Below, piece after piece: positions 16,751-25,925 of a stretch of 64,000 nt of DNA. The stretch covers positions 1 to 64,000 of the forward strand of contig JANMDU010000058.1 of assembly GCA_031376455.1 (NCBI GenBank), read 5' to 3'. Under the pieces are notes generated by a model. The model made no database searches. It was not told where the DNA came from and worked only from the letters and a program-made list of their open reading frames with translations. This stretch comes from JANMDU01 sp031376455. GTDB lineage: Bacteria; Pseudomonadota; Gammaproteobacteria; Burkholderiales; Burkholderiaceae_C. A program made the position numbers and the translations under genes. Numbering within the stretch: position 1 is the stretch's first letter; the number at the start of each line of letters is the position of its first letter.

Positions 16751-18565
16751 ATGCGTTCCCTTGCCACTTCTCCAGCCCCTTCTGCAACCACTGCACCTCC
16801 TCAAGATAGCTCCGACTGGCTCACGCTAAAACGCCTGCTGCCCTACTTACTCGAATACAAATGGCGTGTAGCAGCCGCGCTGGCCTTCATGGTGGGCGCG
16901 AAAGTGGCCAATGTGGGCGTGCCGCTGCTACTCAAAGAGCTGGTCGATTCCATGGCGTTTAAGCCCGGTTCGGCACAGGCTATGCTGGTCGTGCCCATCG
17001 GTTTGCTACTCGCGTATGGTTTGCTGCGCTTATCGACCAGCCTGTTCACAGAGCTGCGCGAACTCGTCTTCGCCAAAGCCACACAAGGCGCAGCGCGCTC
17101 GATTGCTTTGAGAACTTTTGAGCATTTGCATGCGCTATCCCTGCGATTTCATCTAGAGCGTCAAACCGGCGGCATGACGCGCGATATTGAGCGCGGCGTG
17201 CGCGGCATTGAATCGCTGATTTCTTATTCGCTGTATTCCATCATCCCCACGTTGATTGAAGTGGCGCTCGTGCTCACGATTCTTGCTGTGAAATTCGATG
17301 TGTGGTTTGCCATCATCACGCTATCGGCATTGGCGCTGTACATCACTTTCACCGTGCTCGTGACCGAATGGCGAACGCAATTTCGTAAAGAGGCCAACGA
17401 GTTTGATTCGGCGGCTCACACCAAAGCGGTGGACTCACTCCTGAATTACGAAACTGTGAAGTATTTCAACAACGAAAAATTTGAAGCGGATCGCTACGAT
17501 GAACGCTTGGAGAAGCTTCGCAAAGCGCGATTGAAGAGCCAGACCACGCTTTCACTGCTCAACACCGGCCAGCAACTCATCATTGCCGTGGCGCTGGTGG
17601 GCATGCTCTGGCGCGCCACGCAGGGGGTGGTCGAGGGCCGCATGACGCTGGGCGACCTTGTGATGGTCAACGCGTTCATGATTCAGCTCTACATCCCCTT
17701 AAATTTTCTCGGTGTGATCTACCGCGAGATCAAGCAAAGCCTCACGGATCTCGACAAAATGTTTGTCTTAATGGAAAAAGAGCGGGAAGTTGCTGATTCT
17801 CCTACAGCGCTTCCTCTGCAATTGATCGCATCGCCTTCGGTGAGCTTCGTTAATGTGAACTTTGCGTATGAAGCAACGCGCCCCATCTTGCACGGCGTAA
17901 GCTTTGAAATTCCAGCGGGTAAGACAGTCGCCGTCGTCGGCGCAAGCGGCTCAGGCAAATCAACACTGGCTCGGTTGCTTTATCGCTTCTACGATATTCA
18001 GAATGGAAGCATCCAAATCAATGGCCAAGATATTCGCGCCTTGACGCAGAATAGCGTCCGAGCCAGCATCGGCATCGTCCCGCAAGATACCGTGCTCTTC
18101 AACGACACGGTCGAATACAACATTGCATACGGTAAGCCCGGATCAACCCCTGAACAGGTGCGCGAAGCCGCAAGAGCCGCCCGCATTCATGATTTCATTG
18201 CGTCCACGCCCAAGGGCTACGAGACGATGGTGGGCGAGCGCGGCTTGAAGCTTTCTGGTGGCGAGAAGCAGCGCGTGGCGATTGCCCGCACTCTGCTCAA
18301 AAACCCACCCATTTTGATTTTCGACGAAGCCACCTCCGCGCTCGACACGACGAATGAACGCGCCATTCAAGCCGAATTGCAAGGCGTCTCAGCCAACAAA
18401 ACGACGCTCGTAATCGCGCATCGCTTGTCCACTGTCGTCGATGCGCATGAAATCTTGGTGCTCGATGCCGGTCGCATTATCGAGCGCGGCACACACGCTG
18501 AGCTTCTTGCGACTAAAGGCCGCTACGCAGCGATGTGGGCGTTGCAGCAGTCCGCTACTGAATGA
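16751..18565 (+). CDS. ABC exporter, fused permease-ATPase, Atm1/heavy-metal type
   Basis: Homodimeric inner-membrane exporter of 604 residues. A six-helix transmembrane domain (about 40-320) is followed by an ATPase with Walker A GASGSGKST, signature LSGGEKQR, Walker B ILIFDEATSALD and the H-loop IAHRLSTV. Sequence such as ETVKYFNNEKFEADRYDE and TLGDLVMVNAF is typical of the Atm1/HMT1 subfamily that exports glutathione-linked sulfur or metal complexes; this substrate is inferred from family. The frame extends upstream to 16658, but that part overlaps the divergent thioesterase gene, so the ATG at 16751 is used. Confidence 0.88.
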   Translation: MRSLATSPAPSATTAPPQDSSDWLTLKRLLPYLLEYKWRVAAALAFMVGAKVANVGVPLLLKELVDSMAFKPGSAQAMLVVPIGLLLAYGLLRLSTSLFTELRELVFAKATQGAARSIALRTFEHLHALSLRFHLERQTGGMTRDIERGVRGIESLISYSLYSIIPTLIEVALVLTILAVKFDVWFAIITLSALALYITFTVLVTEWRTQFRKEANEFDSAAHTKAVDSLLNYETVKYFNNEKFEADRYDERLEKLRKARLKSQTTLSLLNTGQQLIIAVALVGMLWRATQGVVEGRMTLGDLVMVNAFMIQLYIPLNFLGVIYREIKQSLTDLDKMFVLMEKEREVADSPTALPLQLIASPSVSFVNVNFAYEATRPILHGVSFEIPAGKTVAVVGASGSGKSTLARLLYRFYDIQNGSIQINGQDIRALTQNSVRASIGIVPQDTVLFNDTVEYNIAYGKPGSTPEQVREAARAARIHDFIASTPKGYETMVGERGLKLSGGEKQRVAIARTLLKNPPILIFDEATSALDTTNERAIQAELQGVSANKTTLVIAHRLSTVVDAHEILVLDAGRIIERGTHAELLATKGRYAAMWALQQSATE

Positions 18566-18568
18566 TTT

Positions 18569-19540
18569 TTAAATCTGGGGTACGTTTGCTCGGGTCAAAG
18601 CAAGCGCACCGAGATCGCCCACTTGCAAACCCAGCCCAGCTGGCACGAGCTCACAGCCGTCTGTGAGCGAGGCCAGCTTGCCGCCGATCTCGCGTTGCAG
18701 AAGCGGCAAAATGATGTCTTGGTTGTGCCAAAACACACTGCCGCCCAAGCTGATGCGCTCCAGATCAAGTGTGACGATCAGGTTGTACAAAGCGCGCCCC
18801 ATGTCTCGGCATAGTGCATCAATCTGGCTTCTAGCCAGCGTATTTCCTGTGCGCAATGCTCTGAAAAGAGAAGCGGCATCTTGCCCAAAACGCCGCTCTA
18901 TGGCATTACCTGCCACCAAGCCTTCTACGTCGCCAACATTGCCGCAGCCGCACAATGCATCGGTGTTGTCGCTCACGAACATATGCCCGCCATGCCCTGC
19001 GTTGCCATTCTTGCCGCGCAACACATGGCCATCCACACACAGCCCCATGCCGATGCCGGTGCTCCAAGTCACGTAAGCGCAATTTGAGATGCCTTGTAGC
19101 GCGCCCCATTGCCGCTCGGCTTCTAGTGCGCCGGTGCAATCGTTTTCCACGCGCACGTTCGGATAGATCGTCGCCATCGGCGCTTCCAGTTGAGCCGTTT
19201 GCCAATCATTGGGCAAGCCCCGCGCCTTGCCAGCCAAGCCGCCGCAAATATTGGGCGCAGCCAGCTCCACCTTGCCTGCATTCAACACGAAAGGCCCGCA
19301 ACTAGAAACGCCCACGCTGGCTATTGCCTCGCGCGATGCATTCATCTGCGCCAAGCTCGCATCAATTATGCGAAGGATTTGCAAAGCCAGCGCGTCATTG
19401 CTGCCCTCTTTCGCAGTTGGCTCAGCAATGCGCGCATGCAGCGTGCGCGTTGCCAATGATTGCGTATCGGCCAGCGACACGGCAATCTTCGTGCCGCCGA
19501 TATCGACGCAAGCATGGAGTGGGCTCATCTGATTTGTCAT
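18569..19540 (-). CDS. ROK-family sugar kinase with altered zinc site
   Basis: ATP-dependent sugar kinase of 323 residues, of the type that phosphorylates fructose or glucose. N-terminal phosphate motif DIGGTKIAVSL, then a GHGGH segment and the cysteine cluster. In ROK proteins zinc is held by a His and the three Cys of CxCGxxGC; here the cluster reads CGCGNVGDVE, with Asp (GAC codon) in place of the third Cys. The frame is open 67 codons further upstream, but that part crosses the divergent LysR start; the ATG at 19540 followed by MTNQMSPLHACVDIGG is the family start. Substrate uncertain. Confidence 0.87.
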   Translation of the reverse strand: MTNQMSPLHACVDIGGTKIAVSLADTQSLATRTLHARIAEPTAKEGSNDALALQILRIIDASLAQMNASREAIASVGVSSCGPFVLNAGKVELAAPNICGGLAGKARGLPNDWQTAQLEAPMATIYPNVRVENDCTGALEAERQWGALQGISNCAYVTWSTGIGMGLCVDGHVLRGKNGNAGHGGHMFVSDNTDALCGCGNVGDVEGLVAGNAIERRFGQDAASLFRALRTGNTLARSQIDALCRDMGRALYNLIVTLDLERISLGGSVFWHNQDIILPLLQREIGGKLASLTDGCELVPAGLGLQVGDLGALALTRANVPQI

Positions 19541-19587
19541 GGCGCAATTATGCTGCGCTGGGGGCTTCGGTTTTGATAGCAGCTCAC

Positions 19588-19602
19588 ATGCGAAATTTGC
19601 AT
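19588..19602. promoter_or_regulatory. Candidate LysR operator between ROK kinase and LysR genes
   Basis: Near-palindrome ATGCGAAATTTGCAT in the 90-bp gap between two divergent start codons, 28 bases upstream of the LysR ATG. Position and symmetry suit an autoregulatory LysR site, but the match to T-N11-A is loose. Confidence 0.35.
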
Positions 19603-19630
19603 AGCGCAGATTTTGAGGATAATCCACCGT

Positions 19631-20635
19631 ATGGAAACCAAATGGCTTGAAGATTTTGTGAGCTTGGCTGAGACGCGAAGTTTCAGCCGTTCGGCGCAGT
19701 TGCGCCACGTGACGCAACCGGCTTTTTCGCGGCGTATCCAATCGCTGGAAGCATGGGCGGGCACCGATCTGGTTGATAGAAGCTCATACCCCACGCGGCT
19801 TACGCCCGCTGGCGAGACGCTCTACTCGTCTGCCCTTGAAACCTTGCAAGGCCTGCAATCGACTCGCGCGATGCTGCGCGCGCATTCCAGTGCCGGACAA
19901 GATGTGATTGAATTTGCCGTGCCCCACACGCTAGCTTTCACGTTTTTCCCCACGTGGCTCACTGGCCTGCGCACGCGCTTTGGCCCGATGAAAAGCCGCC
20001 TGATTGCGCTCAATGTGCATGATGCAGCGATGCGGCTTGTGGAGGCCAGTTGCGATGTGTTGATTGCCTATCACCATGCTTCTCAGCCCTTGCAACTCGA
20101 TCCTGATCGCTATGAATTTGTGAGCTTGGGCACAGAAGTGATCGCGCCGTATTCTCAAGCAGATAGCCAAGGGCAAGCCATTTTTAACTTGCCCGGCCGC
20201 GCCTCCACACCGCTGCCCTATCTGGGCTACGCGCCCGGCGCTTATCTTGGCCGCGTGGTGGATGTGATCCTCAAAACCGCGCCGCAACCCGTCCACCTCG
20301 ACCGCGTGTATGAGACCGACATGGCCGAAGGCCTCAAAGCCATGGCGTTGGAAGGCCACGGTATTGCCTTCTTGCCGCACAGCGCTGTCAAGAAAGAGCT
20401 GCGCGCTAAGCGATTGGTTATCGCTGATTCGCAGATTGGCGCAGGTGGAGAGATGCAAATGACCATGGAAATCCGCGCATATCGAGAAAAGCCCAGCTTG
20501 CGAGAGAGCAACAAAGAAGCCAAGAATGAGAGCCAACGCCCCATCAAACGCACAGCGCAAGTGCTCTGGGAATATTTGGTAGACACGAATAAACCCAGCT
20601 TAGGGCAAGCGAACAAGACCAAATCATCCGGGTAA
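19631..20635 (+). CDS. LysR-family regulator, HypT/YjiE-like
   Basis: Transcription factor of 334 residues. The opening METKWLEDFVSLAETRSFSR and the helix-turn-helix VTQPAFSRRIQSLEAWAG match the HypT (YjiE) branch of the LysR family, whose E. coli member responds to hypochlorite. The effector domain follows, and the last 45 residues are a charged tail (ESNKEAKNESQRPIKR) beyond the usual end. The ATG at 19631 is preferred over 19613. It sits between the divergent ROK kinase gene and aspA, so it probably controls one of them; which one is not shown. Confidence 0.83.
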   Translation: METKWLEDFVSLAETRSFSRSAQLRHVTQPAFSRRIQSLEAWAGTDLVDRSSYPTRLTPAGETLYSSALETLQGLQSTRAMLRAHSSAGQDVIEFAVPHTLAFTFFPTWLTGLRTRFGPMKSRLIALNVHDAAMRLVEASCDVLIAYHHASQPLQLDPDRYEFVSLGTEVIAPYSQADSQGQAIFNLPGRASTPLPYLGYAPGAYLGRVVDVILKTAPQPVHLDRVYETDMAEGLKAMALEGHGIAFLPHSAVKKELRAKRLVIADSQIGAGGEMQMTMEIRAYREKPSLRESNKEAKNESQRPIKRTAQVLWEYLVDTNKPSLGQANKTKSSG

Positions 20636-20647
20636 TTCCCGAGATTC

Positions 20648-20670
20648 ATCTATGTATTTTATGCATAGAT
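20648..20670. promoter_or_regulatory. Inverted repeat upstream of aspA
   Basis: Perfect 7-bp arms ATCTATG and CATAGAT with a 9-base AT-rich spacer, located 13 bases after the LysR stop and 116 bases before the preferred aspA start. It lacks a T tract, so it reads better as an operator for the neighbouring LysR protein than as a terminator. Confidence 0.45.
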
Positions 20671-20785
20671 AATAAAGTATCAGTTAATTGCATAAGCCAG
20701 CTCGCAAACAGCATTGGCTTTTTTGCTGCCAAGTTTCTACAGTTCGCCCATGCTTGTCCAATCGGATGAGCCTGAATGGAAGCGA

Positions 20786-22270
20786 ATGACAACATCCCCC
20801 GGCTTTACGGCTATGCAGGCTGCGCAAGAAGCGGCTAAGCTTGCCCTGACACGCTCTGAACATGATTTTTTGGGCGAAAAGCAAATTCCGGCACTTGCCT
20901 ATTGGGGCGTTCACACTGCTCGCGCCTTAGAAAATTTCCCGATCTCCGGCACGCCCATCTCTGCTATGCCGGATCTGATCCGCGCATTCGGATTTGTGAA
21001 AAAAGCCGCCGCTCGCGCCAATGCGGATTTAGGCGCATTAGATCGCAAGCGTGCAGCCGCCATTATTCTTGCCTGCAACGAGCTCATCGCTGGGAATTTC
21101 AAAGAGCAATTCGTTGTGGATGTGATCCAAGGCGGCGCCGGCACATCGACCAATATGAATGCCAATGAAGTGATTGCCAATATCGCGCTGGAAAAACTTG
21201 GGCATGAGAAAGGCCGCTACGACATACTGCACCCCAACGATCATGTGAACGCCTCGCAGAGCACCAATGACGTGTACCCCACCGCTGTGCGCATCGCGCT
21301 GTGGACGGGCATTGATCGCTTGCTGGCTTCAATGGAAACCTTGCAGCGCGGCTTTGCAGCCAAGGCCGATGAGTTCAAAAATATCCTCAAAATTGGCCGC
21401 ACGCAGCTGCAAGATGCTGTCCCAATGACGCTGGGTCAAGAATTTTCAACGTACGCCGTGATGCTGGAAGAAGATGTATTGCGCTTGCGTGAGGCGCGTG
21501 CTTTGATCGAAGAAATCAACCTCGGCGCCACAGCGATTGGCACAGGCATCAACGCGCCCGCCGGTTACGCCGATATGGCATGCGCCTATCTGGCGCAAGA
21601 GAGCTCCATCCCGGTGAAGAAAGCGTTTAACTTGGTGGAAGCCACGCAAGACACCGGCGCTTTCGTGCAGCTCTCCGGCGTGTTGAAACGCATCGCCTGC
21701 AAGCTCAGCAAAATCTGCAACGATCTGCGCCTGCTGAGCTCTGGCCCACAAGCGGGCTTCGGCGACATCAAACTGCCGGCCCGCCAAGCGGGCAGCTCCA
21801 TCATGCCGGGCAAGGTGAACCCCGTGATTCCTGAGGTGATGAACCAAGTCGCCTTCGAGGTGATCGGCAATGATATGACGATCACAATGGCCTCCGAAGC
21901 CGGACAATTACAACTCAACGCCTTTGAGCCCATCATGGGTTGGAGCTTGTTCAAAAGCATTTCGCATCTCTCACAAGCCTGCCTCACTTTGCAAGCCAAT
22001 TGCGTGGCAGGCATTGAGCCCAATCGCGAGTTGCTCGCCAAAAGAGTGCGCGAGTCCGTAACGCTCGTTACAGCGCTGAACCCCATCATCGGCTACGAAA
22101 AAGCCGCTTTGATTGCCAAAACAGCCATTGCCACCGGCATGCCGATTGATGAGGTGGCTGAGTCCTTAGGCATCTTGACCAAAGCGCAAATGGAGGCGCT
22201 GCTCGTGCCCGAGAAGCTCACCCAACCACTGGCATCGCTTGTCTTAAGCGATCCAGCCCCTAGGTTCTGA
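20786..22270 (+). CDS. aspA: Aspartate ammonia-lyase
   Basis: Deaminates L-aspartate to fumarate and ammonia. About 494 residues from the ATG at 20786; the frame extends to 20714, but this start follows GGAAGCG and better approaches the family N-terminus (HDFLGEKQIPALAYWGVHTA split: HDFLGEKQIPA and YWGVHTARALENFPI). Superfamily signature GSSIMPGKVNPVIPEV near residue 330, and GGAGTSTNMNANEVIAN and HVNASQSTNDVYPTA in the substrate site. Residues fit aspartase rather than fumarase C. The following genes are amino acid receptors and transporter, so this looks like an aspartate/glutamate catabolic module. Confidence 0.9.
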   Translation: MTTSPGFTAMQAAQEAAKLALTRSEHDFLGEKQIPALAYWGVHTARALENFPISGTPISAMPDLIRAFGFVKKAAARANADLGALDRKRAAAIILACNELIAGNFKEQFVVDVIQGGAGTSTNMNANEVIANIALEKLGHEKGRYDILHPNDHVNASQSTNDVYPTAVRIALWTGIDRLLASMETLQRGFAAKADEFKNILKIGRTQLQDAVPMTLGQEFSTYAVMLEEDVLRLREARALIEEINLGATAIGTGINAPAGYADMACAYLAQESSIPVKKAFNLVEATQDTGAFVQLSGVLKRIACKLSKICNDLRLLSSGPQAGFGDIKLPARQAGSSIMPGKVNPVIPEVMNQVAFEVIGNDMTITMASEAGQLQLNAFEPIMGWSLFKSISHLSQACLTLQANCVAGIEPNRELLAKRVRESVTLVTALNPIIGYEKAALIAKTAIATGMPIDEVAESLGILTKAQMEALLVPEKLTQPLASLVLSDPAPRF

Positions 22271-22302
22271 AGCCCATCTCAACCCATCCGAGGAGACACA
22301 AC

Positions 22303-23238
22303 ATGCAGATTCACTCACACTTCACTGCTCTATTATTAGTAGCACTTTGCGCAATATCCATGCCGGCTACAAGCCAAAATGATCCAAAAAAACCAATGCC
22401 TGCTTTGCTCAACGGCCCGGTCTTGGATCGCATCAAAAACGGCGGAAAAATCGTCATCGCGCATCGCGAATCTTCTGTGCCATTTTCGTATTTGGATGGC
22501 AACAAAAAGCCCGTAGGCTACGCACTTGATTTGTGCGTCCGACTCGCAGACGCTGTGCGCCGGAGAATGGGGGCCGGCGGCGATGACGGCATCACGTATT
22601 TGATGGTCACGCCGGCCAATCGCATCGCCATCATCGCTGAAGGCAAGGCCGATATGGAATGTGGGTCAACGACGAACAACAAAGAGCGCCGCGAGAAAGT
22701 CGCTTTCACTGTGCCGCATTTCATCACTGGCGCGCGCATGCTCGTCAAAGCCAGCAGCAAAATAGAGCGCTTAGAAGACTTGAGCGGCAAAAATGTCGTC
22801 TCCACCAAAGGCACGACGCCGCTCAAAGCGATGGAATCCGCCAACAAAGAGCGCTTGCTGGGCTTGAGAATTTTAGAAGCACCGGATCATGCTCGCGCTG
22901 TAGAAATGGTGGAGAAGGGCGAGGCAGAGGCTTTTGTCATGGATGATGTGTTGCTCTACGGATTGGCCGCCAATCGTCCCAATCCCAAAGCGCTGAAAGT
23001 TGTCGGTAAATTCCTGACCACCGAGCCTCTGGCTATCATGCTGCCCAAGAATGATCCTGAATTTAAAAAACTCGTTGATGAAGAAATGAAACGCTTGGTG
23101 CGTTCTCGTGAGATTTATGCGATCTACGACGCATGGTTTGCCAAACCGATCCCACCCAACAACACATCGCTGAGCTTGCCTGTGAGTTATTTGCTCCGCG
23201 ATTTCTGGAAATATCCGACAGATGTTGTACCGTTTTGA
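22303..23238 (+). CDS. Amino acid ABC receptor with R repeat in its signal peptide
   Basis: Periplasmic family-3 solute-binding protein of 311 residues, related to glutamate/aspartate receptors (GltI): VLDRIKNGGKIVIAHRESSV, PFSYLDGNKKPVGYALDLC, and ECGSTTNNKERREKVAFT with the ligand Arg. The start follows GGAGACACAAC. The signal peptide core LLLVALCAISMPATSQ is encoded by an inverted R repeat (22327-22379), so the export signal itself derives from the repeat or was overwritten by it. No permease is attached; it may share the Aap-type permeases encoded downstream. Confidence 0.87.
   Translation: MQIHSHFTALLLVALCAISMPATSQNDPKKPMPALLNGPVLDRIKNGGKIVIAHRESSVPFSYLDGNKKPVGYALDLCVRLADAVRRRMGAGGDDGITYLMVTPANRIAIIAEGKADMECGSTTNNKERREKVAFTVPHFITGARMLVKASSKIERLEDLSGKNVVSTKGTTPLKAMESANKERLLGLRILEAPDHARAVEMVEKGEAEAFVMDDVLLYGLAANRPNPKALKVVGKFLTTEPLAIMLPKNDPEFKKLVDEEMKRLVRSREIYAIYDAWFAKPIPPNNTSLSLPVSYLLRDFWKYPTDVVPF
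22327..22379 (-). repeat. R repeat copy 3, in the signal peptide of an amino acid receptor (inverted)
   Basis: Reading the minus strand: GGCTTGTAGCCGGCAT, ATATTGCGCAAAGTGCTAC, TAATAATAGAGC. The outer T-rich end is missing or diverged. The gene strand reads VALCAISMPATSQ, same frame as copy 2. Confidence 0.82.
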
Positions 23239-23524
23239 GACTATGCAAAAAAAGCATGAAGACTGGCGCGACAAGCCTTCAATTCACGGGATTACCCTTG
23301 GCGTGACTTTTTTAGAATTCATCTGTTCGAAATAATTTGAGTTGACACAATAAGAAGTCATCAGACATGAATGCCTTTAAGTCCATCGCTCACAATCGTT
23401 TTGCGCTCCCACGTAAACCCCGATAAGCAAACATATTTAGCTTGGCTACACTGCACGCCAAGTTGGCAAGACAATTGCTTGTCGTAACTGCATCCTTTTT
23501 CTTAAACCACCTCTTGGAGAAACC

Positions 23525-24556
23525 ATGAAAATATCAAACGCCAAACTCGTTTTGACAGCGCTTGCTGCAACAGCTACTCTGCTGGCAACGCCCGCCTTCG
23601 CCGGCAAAACGCTCGATGCCATCAAGGCGCGCGGGCAAATCATTTGCGGCGTGAACACAGGCTTGGCTGGCTTTTCTGCAGCTGATTCCAGCGGCAGCTG
23701 GTCGGGTCTGGATGTCGATGTGTGCAAAGCGCTTGCTGCTGCCACGCTTGGCGACGCCACCAAAGTGAAGTATGTGCCCTTAAACGCACAACAACGCTTC
23801 ACCGCATTGCAGTCTGGTGAGATCGATGTGCTCTCGCGCAACACGACCTTCAGCTTGACGCGCGACGCATCGCTCGGTATGCACATCACCACGCCAACTT
23901 ACTACGATGGCCAAGGCTTCATGGTCACGACCAAGAGCAAGATCAAAAGCGCCAAGCAGCTCAAAGGTCAAACAGTTTGCGTGCAATCTGGCACGACCAC
24001 TGAGAAAAACTTGACTGACTTTTCTCGCGCTAACGGCCTGAACATCAAGCCTGTCGTGTTTGAAAAAGTGGAAGCCGCAACAGGCGCTTACTTCTCAGGC
24101 CGCTGTGTGGCTTACACGACCGATGCATCGGGCCTCGCTTCTGTGCGTAACAAAGAAGCCAAGAACCCAGACGAGCATGTGATTCTCGCTGAGCTGATCT
24201 CCAAAGAGCCTCTTGGCCCTATGGTGCGCCGTGGTGATGACGAGTGGTTTGCGATCACCAAGTGGGTGATCTATGGTTTGCTCGAAGCCGAAGAGTATGG
24301 CGTGACGCAAGCCAACGTGGATCAAATGAAGAGCAGCACTGACCCCGTGGTTCAGCGTTTGCTCGGCACCACAGAAGACACCGGCAAATTGCTGGGCCTC
24401 GACAAAGAGTGGATGGCGCGCGCGATCAAGGTCACCGGTAACTACGGTGAGATTTTTGAGCGCAACGTGGGCCCGAAAAGCGCCCTCAAATTGCCACGCG
24501 GCGTGAACAATCTGTGGAACAAGGGCGGCCTGATGTACGCCTACCCAGTGCGTTAA
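23525..24556 (+). CDS. General L-amino acid ABC receptor AapJ/BztA-like
   Basis: Periplasmic binding protein of 343 residues. Signal peptide MKISNAKLVLTALAATATL with cleavage after PAFA, then KTLDAIKARGQIICGVNTGL, LDVDVCKALAAATLGD and the typical NTTFSLTRDASLGM segment of AapJ/BztA. These bind glutamate, aspartate, glutamine, asparagine and others. The ATG follows CTTGGAGAAACC. It opens the four-gene transporter operon; a terminator (24588-24627) directly after the gene would keep receptor mRNA in excess over the permease mRNAs. Confidence 0.92.
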   Translation: MKISNAKLVLTALAATATLLATPAFAGKTLDAIKARGQIICGVNTGLAGFSAADSSGSWSGLDVDVCKALAAATLGDATKVKYVPLNAQQRFTALQSGEIDVLSRNTTFSLTRDASLGMHITTPTYYDGQGFMVTTKSKIKSAKQLKGQTVCVQSGTTTEKNLTDFSRANGLNIKPVVFEKVEAATGAYFSGRCVAYTTDASGLASVRNKEAKNPDEHVILAELISKEPLGPMVRRGDDEWFAITKWVIYGLLEAEEYGVTQANVDQMKSSTDPVVQRLLGTTEDTGKLLGLDKEWMARAIKVTGNYGEIFERNVGPKSALKLPRGVNNLWNKGGLMYAYPVR

Positions 24557-24587
24557 TCTCAGTCTCACGAAAGCCTAGATAGGCCTC

Positions 24588-24627
24588 AAGCCAGCGGAAC
24601 GGGAGACCCTCCGCTGGCTTATTTTTT
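24588..24627 (+). terminator. Intra-operon terminator after the AapJ-like receptor
   Basis: An 11-bp perfect stem (AAGCCAGCGGA with TCCGCTGGCTT) and an A plus six T tail. Placed between receptor and permease genes, it should act as a partial terminator that lets some transcripts continue. Confidence 0.85.
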
Positions 24628-24684
24628 GCATGTGTCTATGCAAATGATTTTCTTCATGTCACTTTTTGGTACTTCATTCAACGG

Positions 24685-24708
24685 CACATCGCTTTATATA
24701 GCGATGTG
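24685..24708 (+). promoter_or_regulatory. Hairpin just upstream of the AapQ-like start
   Basis: Perfect 8-bp arms CACATCGC and GCGATGTG around an 8-base AT loop, ending 8 bases before the permease ATG, in the space where a ribosome binding site would be expected. No Shine-Dalgarno is seen, so the hairpin may limit translation. Confidence 0.5.
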
Positions 24709-24716
24709 ATGCGCAC

Positions 24717-25916
24717 ATGACCCCTTCTTTGTCACCCATCACGAAACCGAATACGAAACCGCCCAAAAAGGCGTTTTCATTTCGCAGCCAAGCCTTTCGA
24801 GGTCTGGTCTACCAATTCATCATGATCAGCGTCGTGGTGGCTGTCGTATGGTGGCTTGCGACCAATACCATGACCAACATGAAGGTGCGCGGCATTCAAA
24901 GCGGCTTTGATTTTTTAACGCAGGCCGCCGGCTTTGATATTGGCGAGAGCTTAATTGCTTATGAATCGATCAATGCTTACTGGCGTGCTTTCTTAGTAGG
25001 CCTGACGAATACGCTCCGCGTCGCAATCATCGGCATTATTTTGACCACGCTTTTGGGCACGATGCTCGGCGTGGGGCGCTTCTCACGCAACGCTTTGGTG
25101 CGCGGCATTTGCTATGCCTATGTGGAAGTTTTTCGCAATATTCCTATTCTTTTGCAGCTATTGATGTGGTATTTGCTGCTGACGGAAGTGCTGCCCGATG
25201 CGGCGAACGCATGGCAGCTTGGCTCTGTATTCTTGAGCAAAGGTGGCCTGAATTTCCCAATGCCACTTGCTGCGCCCGGATTTACCTGGATGTTGTTTGG
25301 CTTGATCGCAGGCTGCGCTCTAGCTTGGGTCTATCGTCGCTGGGCCATGGCGCAATTTGAAGCCACCGGCAAGATTCGCAGCATGTTTTGGACGCCTGTG
25401 GTCATTGTGATCGCCATGGGATTACTAGGCTGGCTGCTTGGCGGCGCGCCTGCGGAATTCAACTATCCTAAAAAAGGCGAATTCGCCATTGAAAACGGTG
25501 GTAGCTTGACGCCAGAATTTGTCGCGGTCTTGCTGGGCCTGACCATTTACACGGCCGCTTTTGTGGCCGAAGTCGTGCGCTCGGGCATTCAGTCTGTCGC
25601 GCTTGGGCAGAGCGAGGCCGCATCGGCTTTGGGATTATCTAAAGGCCAAGAGATGCGGTTGGTGATGCTGCCGCAAGCGCTGCGCGTGATCATTCCGCCG
25701 ATGACGAATCAGTTTTTAAATCTGACAAAGAATTCTTCTCTGGCTGTGGCGATTGGCTATCCCGATGTTGTCTCCATTGCAAATACGGCGCTTAACCAGA
25801 CTGGCCGCGCTGTGGAATGCATTGCGATTGTGATGTTGGTCTATCTCACCACCTCGCTCACCACATCGGCCTTCATGGGCTGGTACAACAAACGCTCGGC
25901 GATCAAAGAAAGATAA
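24717..25916 (+). CDS. Amino acid ABC permease AapQ/BztB-like
   Basis: Inner-membrane permease of 399 residues in the HisM/GlnP superfamily. The polar N-terminus is followed by a membrane segment near 35-55, a periplasmic loop, and a binding-protein-dependent permease domain with the EAA loop SEAASALGLSKGQEMRLVML near residue 300. AapQ/BztB proteins are distinctively long because of an extra N-terminal region, as here. It pairs with the AapM-like protein, 9 bases downstream. Confidence 0.92.
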   Translation: MTPSLSPITKPNTKPPKKAFSFRSQAFRGLVYQFIMISVVVAVVWWLATNTMTNMKVRGIQSGFDFLTQAAGFDIGESLIAYESINAYWRAFLVGLTNTLRVAIIGIILTTLLGTMLGVGRFSRNALVRGICYAYVEVFRNIPILLQLLMWYLLLTEVLPDAANAWQLGSVFLSKGGLNFPMPLAAPGFTWMLFGLIAGCALAWVYRRWAMAQFEATGKIRSMFWTPVVIVIAMGLLGWLLGGAPAEFNYPKKGEFAIENGGSLTPEFVAVLLGLTIYTAAFVAEVVRSGIQSVALGQSEAASALGLSKGQEMRLVMLPQALRVIIPPMTNQFLNLTKNSSLAVAIGYPDVVSIANTALNQTGRAVECIAIVMLVYLTTSLTTSAFMGWYNKRSAIKER

Positions 25917-25925
25917 GGTGATTTC

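Noticed and set aside
19570..19620. R-like sequence between the ROK and LysR genes (TTTTGATAGCAGCTC)
   Set aside because: Only the hairpin end resembles the family; the core is not recognisable.
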